From Paulownia fortunei (lineage: Eukaryota; Streptophyta; Magnoliopsida; Lamiales; Paulowniaceae): a DNA stretch of 64,000 nt. Shown piece by piece: positions 56,881-64,000 of the stretch. How positions within the stretch are numbered: position 1 is the first letter of the stretch; each line of letters opens with the position of its first letter. The DNA lies in NCBI GenBank assembly GCA_019321725.1, contig CM033124.1:4030001-4094000 (forward strand), written 5' to 3'. Position numbers and translations under genes: made by a program. The notes below the pieces were generated by a model. The model saw only the letters and a list, made by a program, of their open reading frames with translations, was not told the DNA's origin and did not search any database.

Positions 56881-57105
56881 CATGTGGCTCTTTTGAAGCA
56901 AGGATCTTAAACCATAGCTAATGAAGCTTCTTGTATCGGAGGTTTAAGTAGCAGGATTAAATTTCGGAAACGAAGAGTAAAATCTTGATTGGGGTTCATT
57001 TGAAAATACACCAGGAGTGTAAAATATTTTACATCCCGTCAGATTTGATGAGAAAACTTTTGCGTTAGGGATTTGGATTTCCTCAGAAGTGAAATCAATC
57101 AGCAT
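56881..57105 (-). pseudogene. COX15: COX15 exon 1 relic (mitochondrial presequence)
   Basis: The frame from the ATG at 57105 reads 75 codons to a gtattt donor, with one TAA at codon 54. Phrases such as YTPGVFSNEPQSRFYSSF and SFISYGLRSLLQKSHM are rich in Ser and Arg, as in mitochondrial targeting peptides. Whether this ATG was the ancestral start is uncertain. Its link to COX15 rests on position and orientation. Confidence 0.6.
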
Positions 57106-57158
57106 TCGATCGTAATTGGATGGAAAAACAATTTCCCTTTCTGTGTTTTACTCTAAAA

Positions 57159-57188
57159 ATTAGGGTTTAAGGTTTTGGGGTTTAGGGG
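57159..57188 (-). promoter_or_regulatory. Telo-box-like element upstream of COX15 exon 1
   Basis: The minus strand reads CCCCTAAACCCCAAAACC then TTAAACCCTAA about 55 bp before the putative start codon. AAACCCTAA is the plant telo-box, frequent near the transcription start of housekeeping genes. It supports this end being the original promoter or 5' UTR side of the COX15 copy. Confidence 0.5.
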
Positions 57189-57189
57189 A

Positions 57190-59296
57190 GTGGAAAATAC
57201 ATAATATATACATATATATATGTATATATATCTGAAAATCAGAATTAATAGGCTATTGGAAGCCTGAGATATGCACATAAACTTGAATTTATTAATGTAT
57301 AAATTTTTAAGACTAAAAAAAAATTAAGTATATCATTTTTAAAATTTCCAACAAAAATATTAATTTAAATTTCCCATTAAATTTTGAAATAAACTGACCA
57401 CTTGTGCTTTTCTAGAAATTTTGAAAGTATTCAGATTGCCAAATTGTATTATTGTAGAAAAAGATGCCCAATTAGATTTTTAAACAATTAAAAAAATTTA
57501 AAATTAAAATTGATTCGGGTCCAAAATACAAAACAAATATGAAATTTTTAACAATTAAAAATTTGTAAAGATGGATGTGATTGGTTTATTTCTATTTATA
57601 TTGGTCATTTAACTATTTGAAAATTTTATTATTTGGAAGATTTATTTTTAACTTATTTAGTGATTTTTTTTAATTAATAAATCAAATCAATTAATACTCA
57701 TTTCTTTTTATGGGCATTTAATCTTTTCTATTTAAGTGATTAGGTTTAGGAATGTAAACGAATCGAATTGTTCAAATTATTTGAATTTTTATCAAATTTT
57801 AAAGATTGTGTGAGTTTGGTCTCATTATTGATAGAGTCGAACTTGAATCGAGTATTAATCTTATTGAATGAGAAAATATATTCAAACTTAATTTACTAAA
57901 TTAATGAATCAAACTCATACGAACTTTTAAAGACGAATTAAATATTGAGTAATTTAATTTTTTTCAAGCTAATTAGATTTTCATTTTGCTATATCTCTAA
58001 CCATATTCAATTTGCTTCTATTTCTATAAATTGATAAACATATATGCTATATGTATTCTGAAAATTTAAGCATATATTTTATACAAGACTTTCAATCACA
58101 GTCCATTGCTAAAGTAATCTGTTTTTTTAGCTCAAGATTGAAAGTATTATGATTGTCGCTTCACATAAGAATTATTCATCTAGTTCAGCAGAAATAGGAG
58201 GAAAAATAGAAAAAATAATAAAAAGAAAAATTGAAGAAAAAACAAAAGAACTAAAATTATACCCAAAAAAAAGTAACTTAGGTAACACAATATGGTGATG
58301 TGGTAAATATTGATATCATAATTAAAATAGGTCTAACTATCAACCGATCATTGTGGTGAACCGGTTTTGGACATATTTTAGTGTAATTGTATTGGGTGGG
58401 CCAATTTTAGTGTAATTGCTTCACTTTGCCACTATTCATGCCATTTCGAAAATTGAATTTAAAGGAATAGACTTTTAAAATATTATTTGTGTAAAATATT
58501 TATTGTAACGATCAAAGGAAGTAGTCATAAATTTTAATTTTGAGGGTGAGATTGAATTTTTTTCTCCTAAGAAAAATGGGTAAAAGATATTTTCACTATG
58601 GAGTGCAATTTTTTGTCATTTTTTGTGGACAAAATTTAAACTTTAATAAATTTATATATAGGCTTTTATAGACATGAAAGGGAGGTTACCATCCTTGCAA
58701 ATAAACATATTGTCACAAGTCATTACATTATCAATAGTAACAATAATAGTGATGATTTAAATACTAATTCTTGTCATTATTAATATTATTAGAGCTATTA
58801 TTGTGACCAAACAAAAATTATGATAACTTTTATTTTTCTTAGCATCTTGTTACTAATACTCTTTTTTTCTAATAATGATCTTAGTTTCATTCTGTTTTTA
58901 TTAGATTTTAGTGTTCTAATTTTTATTTTCCTTATTTTCAAGGTTTAAGGCATTAATAAATAGATCGTAAAAAAATTGTGACTCAAAACGGTTTATATTC
59001 TTCCCATATATGGCCAATTCCTATAGTTGAAATAACTATATTTTAACTATAAGAAAATGAGTTAATAGACCGCTCATAAAAATTGTCAGTCCCAAATATT
59101 AAAATGACAATTTTGATAAAAATAACTTTTATAGGAGAAATTACCATATTAAAATGTTTACTTGCAAAAAAGAGACATTAAAAAGTATTATAACAGAAAA
59201 TAAAGGAAAAATTATTGCAAGTGAGTGTGTGGCATGATGGTTTGATTTCATTATTAGAGAAAATACTCATATATGTGGTGGAAATTTTTGCTTTTA
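57190..59296. other. AT-rich spacer between COX15 and SIRE element
   Basis: Contains an AT palindromic microsatellite (about 57200-57232). A stretch at about 57745-57960 with gtaaacgaatcgaattgttc and aattaaatattgagt resembles decayed MITE or LTR DNA but could not be assigned. No coding sequence recognised. Confidence 0.4.
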
Positions 59297-60357
59297 TGTT
59301 TTTTAGAATTGTTATCGTTTTACTTAATTCAATTAATCAGTTTACCATATTCATTATGTTTCAATTAATGTTATTATATAAGTTAGACATGAAACGAAAT
59401 GCACAGTAAAAAATTAGAATTGACACCAATAATTTTAACAAGACTCGCATATTAAATATCATACCCCTCGAGACTACACCCAAAGAGAAAACAATCAACT
59501 ATTAGTAAAAAAATTATACAATACAATAATTGAACTTATAAAGTAAAATCAAATACTCTCTCTTTGTTTTGTTGTCATTCTTGTATTGCTCCACTTGTGG
59601 ACTTATTTGTGAAATTCCCTCGACTTGAATCTGCCTCGTTGAACTCCTTTGAACATTGACCACCGTTAAACATCATAGTATTCTCTCTCGAGAACTCAAC
59701 TCATTTTCCCAAAAGATGTTTAATGTGTTGTTCCAACATAGTTTGGAATTGACTTAAACCTCCATGTTGTCTTGAAGATCGAACTTTTGGTCACAAATCG
59801 ATGAGCATTGGAGATAGAAACTGCTGCCTTTATTCTTTAAATGTTCTCTTTAAATTTAGCAGCAATAATCAATGTAAGTTTGTGTTTAAATACACAAATT
59901 ACATTAGTATCATTCTAATCTATTATATAAAAAAAATATAGTCTATTTCAAAGACTTTCCTAACACAACTTTTCTATGTATCAACTTGAATCTAAGAATC
60001 CAAGTACAAATCAATTTCATATTCTAAATAATGAAACACGGTTCTTTTAATATGGTAAGAATTTCCTACGAACTTCTTCCTTGATAAAGTAAGTATATAA
60101 ATACTTCTCTTTCTTCCAATTGGATAAAGATATGTTAGAAGATATCTTATAAATTTATTTTCATAAATCCTACAAACTTATCCATTATGGTAAGTAGGAG
60201 TTTGATTCCTACTAGAAAATAAATATATAAGAGTTAGATTTGCATTAAAACTCCTGTTAAATATAAAAAACATAACTTACTTTATTTAGAAGATCCAACA
60301 AAATCAACTTTCTATTTTGCACAAATAATACCAGCAAAATAAGTTTTGAACTTAACA
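59297..60357 (-). repeat. 3' LTR of SIRE-type element
   Basis: On the minus strand it starts TGTTAAGTTCAAAACTT right after the polypurine tract. The outer end at 59297 (plus strand tgttttttagaattgttatc) is placed by alignment with 25027 (tgttagaatatgttgtcg). Length is about 1061 bp. The middle 670 bp or so (about 59435-60125) is absent from the copy at 25027-25413. Confidence 0.65.
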
Positions 60358-60369
60358 ATCTCCCCATTT
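60358..60369 (-). promoter_or_regulatory. Polypurine tract of SIRE-type element
   Basis: The minus strand reads AAATGGGGAGAT directly before the LTR start. This primes plus-strand DNA synthesis in LTR elements. The equivalent site of the other copy is at 25414-25424. Confidence 0.65.
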
Positions 60370-60950
60370 AGCATTTTTTTGTCAAAACCAACTATCATAC
60401 CTTAGTTCCTGAAAGCATGTTCAAAGTATGCATGTTCTATCAAGGATATATCATAAAAGCAGAAAAATCTATTAAGTCCATCAAATTGTTGTTTAGAACA
60501 TGGAAGTGAACATGACACTAACAAATCTACAAAGGCAAATAGAACAACATTCAACAGAAGCAACACATAAAATCTACCAACTATTATAGACAAAAAATAT
60601 CTTTCATAATATCTCCCCTACCCAAAAACAAAAACATCAAAATAGTTTTAATCACTCCATTAGAATCAAAACATAAAATAATCACAAAAAAATCAAACAA
60701 ACACTCAAAAGCAAGAAGATTCAATTTTCCTTGTGAAACAGTTCTGCTCCCAAATCTTGTCCAGAAGCTGCTACAGTTTGTGATGTCCTGCTTCTATTGG
60801 AACAGGGCTTGGGATATTGGTAGCACCAGTATTTCCTTACTGAATAGAGATTTCAACTGAGTCTAAAGAGGTAGATAGACAGTCAAAGGACTGAGGAACA
60901 AGTTGTACTGGTGAGTCAGAACCACCATAAATAGGGTCAGGAACATGCCC

Positions 60951-61304
60951 TTATTGAAAATCCATTAATATTTCAGCCACCTCAGATGTCTTTGCAAGTG
61001 GGGTTGCAAGCATGTGAAACGAAGAATCCTCTAGAGTAGAGTTTCCAACTTGTGCACTTCTAGCAGCAGGTTCAACATTGTAAGCAGCACAGGCAATCTC
61101 CAGTGGTGGATATTCTATTACAAGAGATACAACATCAACCTCTAATTCCAGTGGATTTTCCAACACTCGAGGTACATTGATGGTTGGAGCTTATCGTCGT
61201 CCCCTTTTTGCTTGAGTCCTAAATGACTCATCTTTCTTCTTCATTTTCTCAATGAGCAATCTCTTTTTCATTTTAGCAAAGGTTTCAGCATGTGATCCTG
61301 CCAT
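60951..61304 (-). pseudogene. Extra ORF behind pol of SIRE-type element
   Basis: From the ATG at 61304 the frame reads MAGSHAETFAKMKKRLL, KKKDESFRTQAKRGRR, then a TAA, then LENPLELEVDVVSLVIEYPP and VEPAARSAQVGNSTLED, to a stop at 60951. A basic N-terminus is followed by an acidic and Pro/Ala-rich part. SIRE elements carry an extra (env-like) ORF at this place, but no membrane segment or family motif is visible here, so function is unknown. The protein would be 118 codons if the TAA were absent. Confidence 0.45.
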
Positions 61305-62419
61305 GTTAGAACTAAAGCAAGGACAAAAGAAGATAAAAAAAATAGAGAGACAAGTAGAATGGGATTTTTACGATTGTAAAATTAGGGTTTCTTGTGATAG
61401 AACAACACGTATGTTAAAGCCCTATTTATAGCCTAGGTAAAAATTAAATTCCCACCTAAAATGAGTCTTTAAGTGCAAAAAATTATTTAAATCCAAACTT
61501 AGCCTCTAGAAGCACTCTTCATCCACCAATCACACATTTTTCACTTCAAAAAGAAGTCTTAGAAATAGGAAAATAAATAAATTAGATTTGTTCCAACTTG
61601 ATTAGCCAAACAACTTTCATACTTATATAGTTTTACTGATATATAAATGAATTAAATAAAATTCTAAAAGATGCCTAAAATGCAAGATTCACAATTCAAA
61701 TCTAAAATCGAAATGTGCTAAAATTAAATATACCAATATCAAATGTCAAATGTGACAATTCCAAAATATCAATGAAGAAATTTAACCTTAAGACTGTTTT
61801 GACAGCAAACTCAAGAATTTCTTCAGATTTTTATTCAAAAGACTAAATTAAGCAAAAGAAGTCAGTATCATTAAAATCTGAAATTTACTATCATTCAAAG
61901 CAATGAGTAATATTCAACAGAATGTCAGAACATCAGTTGAGAATATAAATTTTACTAGTCATTAGCTTTCACTCTATCTCCTAAGAAAGCTTTTTCTCAT
62001 AGTAGTTCATCTACTAGATATTTGTGATATCTAGTCTCAGATTACTCATGATTAGCTTTCACTCCTTAGAGTAGGTAGTTTTTTCTATCAAAGATTTTCA
62101 AGTTCTCATGTTCAATTATAAGACCAATCATTTGACATGAAATTTTTCTCTGAAACTTATTCAAGTTCAAAGTCAAAACTGTCAAGGCAAGCACTACAAA
62201 TTAAGATTCTAGAACTTGAAACTAAAAAATCTGAATATTCTTTGACTTTTAATGCAAGATGCCTAATGTAATTCCTAGCATAAGATGCATGAAATTTGTG
62301 AAAAAATTCTAACATAACATCTATTATGCCAACAGAGTGTTGAGACATTAATTGATATAACAATGTTCTACATAGTGTCCCAACATCAGAATGAACATGC
62401 ATTTACATATTACAGGCAC

Positions 62420-63206
62420 CTAAAGACTTTGTAATGCAATCAACCTTTGTGTATCAATAGCCTTGATAAATATTTCAGCCACTTGGTTTCTAGTTGTCAC
62501 TTGATCAATTATCATAATTCCACTTTCTACTAACTCCCTAATAAAATGATGATGTATGTCAATGTAATTTATCCTAGAGTGTTGTACTAAATTTTTTGAA
62601 ATATTTATAGCACTCATGTTACCACAAAACACATTTATAGATTCTTGTACAATTCCATAATCAATAATCATTTGTTTCATCCATAAGAGTTGTGAACAAC
62701 AATTACCACAAGCAATATACTTAGACTCAGTAGTTGATAAAGACACACAAGTTTGTTGCTTACTAAACCATGATATGAGGTTATTACCAAGAAAGAAACA
62801 ACCACCTAATATGTATATCAATAGCCTTTGTGCATCAATAGTCTTGATAAATATGTCAGCCTTTTGGTTTTTAGTTGTCACTTGATCAATTATCACAGTT
62901 CTACTTTCCACTAACTCCCTAATGAAGTGATGACGTATGTCAATGTATTTTATCTTAGAGTGTTGTATTGAATTTTTAGAAACATTTATAGCACTCATGT
63001 TACCACAAAATATATTTAGAGACTCTTGTACAATTTCATAGTCAGCAAACATTTGCTTTATCCATAGAAGTTGTGAACAACAATTACCATAAATAATATA
63101 CTTAGACTCAACAGTTGATAAAGATACACAATTTTATTTCTTACTAAACCATGATATGAGGTTATTACCAAGAAAGAAACAACCATTTAATGTGCTTTTT
63201 CTATTA
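62420..63206 (-). pseudogene. SIRE RNase H with in-frame tandem duplication
   Basis: Two adjacent 381-bp units (62445-62825 and 62826-63206) each encode the same RNase H segment: GCFFLGNNLISWFSKQQ, SLSTTESKYIACGNC, FCGNMSAIN, HHFIRELVES and IIDQVTT. Since 381 is divisible by three, the joined frame 63052-62420 stays open across the junction for 210 codons. The upstream unit has a stop near its start (about 63135). In both units the conserved Asp of the usual FCDN reads Gly (FCGN). Confidence 0.85.
62445..63206. repeat. Tandem duplication, two units of 381 bp
   Basis: ctttgtgtatcaatagcctt at 62445 matches ctttgtgcatcaatagtctt at 62826, and agaaagaaacaacca at 62790 matches 63171; both offsets are 381. 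Identity over the unit looks near 90 percent by eye. Confidence 0.9.
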
Positions 63207-63220
63207 TCCACATCTCCCAT

Positions 63221-64000
63221 TCAGTCTGCATCACTATACCCTGCAATGTTTGCATTAGAATCTTTGGAGTACCAAATACCATGATCAAATATAACATTAT
63301 CATATCTAATAATCCGTTTAATGACTATCAAATGCAACTCATTTGGGTTCGATTGGTACATGACACAAACACCTCCATTAAAGCAAATGTCATGTCTAAA
63401 GGCACTAAGATATAACAGACTACCAATCATACTTCTATACAATGATGTTTCAACTGATATTCCAATATTATTTTTGGACATCCTGTCATTCGTATTTATA
63501 GAAGTTTTCATATATTTTGAATTATCTAAACTAAATTTCTTTACTAGGTTAGTTGCATATTTACTTTGAGATATAAAAATACCTTTATCAAGTTGTTTTG
63601 CTTGTAAACATAGAAAGAAATTTAACCAACCAACTCTACTCATTTCAAACTTCCTAGACACAAACTCACATATTTTGAGCTTAGAGGTTGACCCAAAAAC
63701 TATGTCATCTACATAAATTTACTCTATGATCAAACTGGTGTTTGAACACTTAATGAACAACATTTTATGAACTCCCCCTCTCTTGTAGCCTTTATTGACT
63801 AGAAAGTTTATCAAATGCTCTATGAGCTTTTTAATAGAAGGATTTTTTCAACTTATAGACATGGTTAGGATAATGGGGATCCTCAAACCCTTAGGTTGTT
63901 TTACATAAGTGTTTTTATTCAAAAATCCATTCAAGAAGATACTTTTGACATTCATTTGGTAAAGTTTGAAATTCATCAAGCATGCAATAGCCAAAAGTAA
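63221..64000 (-). pseudogene. SIRE reverse transcriptase, partial and broken
   Basis: The frames read LLAIACLMNFKLYQMNVKS and FLNGFLNKNTYVKQPKGL near the window edge, then IYVDDIVFGSTSKLKIC with the intact YVDD motif at 63704-63715, then RKFEMSRVGWLNFF, ETSLYRSMIGSLLYLSAFRH and NANIAGYSDAD. A stop directly precedes the YVDD segment and the LKKSFYGLKQ part is deleted near 63840, so the protein cannot be made. The upstream part of RT lies outside the window. Confidence 0.85.

Larger units (their letters stand above)
46563..57105 (-). pseudogene. COX15: COX15 (heme A synthase) pseudogene, seven exon relics
   Basis: COX15 is a mitochondrial inner-membrane enzyme that oxidises heme O to heme A for cytochrome c oxidase. 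Exon relics on the minus strand, in order: 57105-56881, 55882-55589, about 55285-55092, about 54930-54690, 54656-54547, 47418-47287, 46688-46563. Diagnostic phrases are AVGVWLFVSAARVFSMVV, SMTDWKFTGSLPPL, FKFIYWMEYA, LGLRISGFFALGAG, STTKLDKHP and STVGMASRQVTLG. Defects are a TAA in exon 1, a 1-bp deletion and CGA-to-TGA stop in exon 2, stops and deletions in exon 3, and a frameshift in exon 5. Of the conserved His, EYAH is EYAN and TAHQ is TAYQ. A 7-kb insertion of repeats separates exons 5 and 6. A functional copy must exist elsewhere in the genome. Confidence 0.85.
59297..64000 (-). mobile_element. SIRE-type Ty1/copia retrotransposon, 3' half, runs off window
   Basis: Minus-strand order from the window edge: RT, RNase H (duplicated), a long spacer, a short extra ORF, polypurine tract and LTR. 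The RT wording (RKFEMSRVGWLNFFLCLQ, GIFISQSKYATNLVKKF), the 1-kb LTR and the extra ORF behind pol fit the SIRE/Maximus lineage. The 5' LTR and gag lie beyond position 64000. Stops and shifts show it is inactive. A shorter relative is at 25027-26465. Confidence 0.8.

Noticed and set aside
1..64000. tRNA, rRNA, CRISPR array, bacterial operons
   Set aside because: None seen; tRNA-like boxes occur only in the SINE cluster, and repeats lack the regular spacer pattern of CRISPR.

Overview
The window is nuclear DNA from a flowering plant, most likely a eudicot. The evidence is AT-rich sequence dominated by decayed LTR retrotransposons, Helitron-, SINE-, LINE- and MITE-type repeats, a large leucine-rich-repeat (LRR) receptor locus with GT-AG introns, and an exploded copy of the nuclear gene for mitochondrial COX15. 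There are no bacterial-type operons, rRNA, tRNA or CRISPR features. One 100-base run of N (32255-32354) is an assembly gap. Almost every coding region is broken; the best preserved is the LRR receptor at 27899-35011.

Layout. 1-5.6 kb: old repeat DNA with a decayed unidentified coding-like segment, degenerate minisatellites and a perfect hairpin. 5.6-5.9 kb: a Helitron-type 5' end. About 5.9-17.3 kb: a minus-strand Ty3/gypsy element of the Tat type (gag, protease, RT, RNase H, a second RNase H, integrase, one LTR at 16489-17331). It carries an extra ORF in the opposite orientation encoding a plant mobile domain (PMD) protein. 18.9-19.4 kb: a 5'-truncated LINE with a 20-bp target duplication.

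19.5-27.9 kb: debris of earlier copies of the LRR receptor locus. It holds two more copies of its promoter, a relic of its first exon, and a relic of its distal LRR exon. A truncated gypsy element (21777-24826), a SIRE-type copia remnant (25027-26465) and a Helitron-type 3' end (26657) break it up.

27.9-42.9 kb: the LRR receptor locus. A receptor-kinase-type first exon and a second LRR exon (both ending in phase 1) can splice in frame either to an exon encoding the C-terminal half of a kinase-less receptor-like protein (33657-35011) or to LRR and kinase exons of a subfamily XII-like receptor kinase (38738-42844). The kinase part is now a pseudogene. The dual-terminus arrangement is an inference from exon phase and sequence content.

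43-57.2 kb: a minus-strand pseudogene of COX15 (heme A synthase) whose seven recognisable exons are spread over 10.5 kb. A tandem SINE cluster, a copia LTR-like block and a decayed plus-strand copia gag-pol sit in one intron. A second relic of its 3' end lies at 43.2-44.0 kb. 59.3-64 kb: the 3' half of a minus-strand SIRE-type copia element that runs off the window. Its RNase H region contains an in-frame 381-bp tandem duplication.
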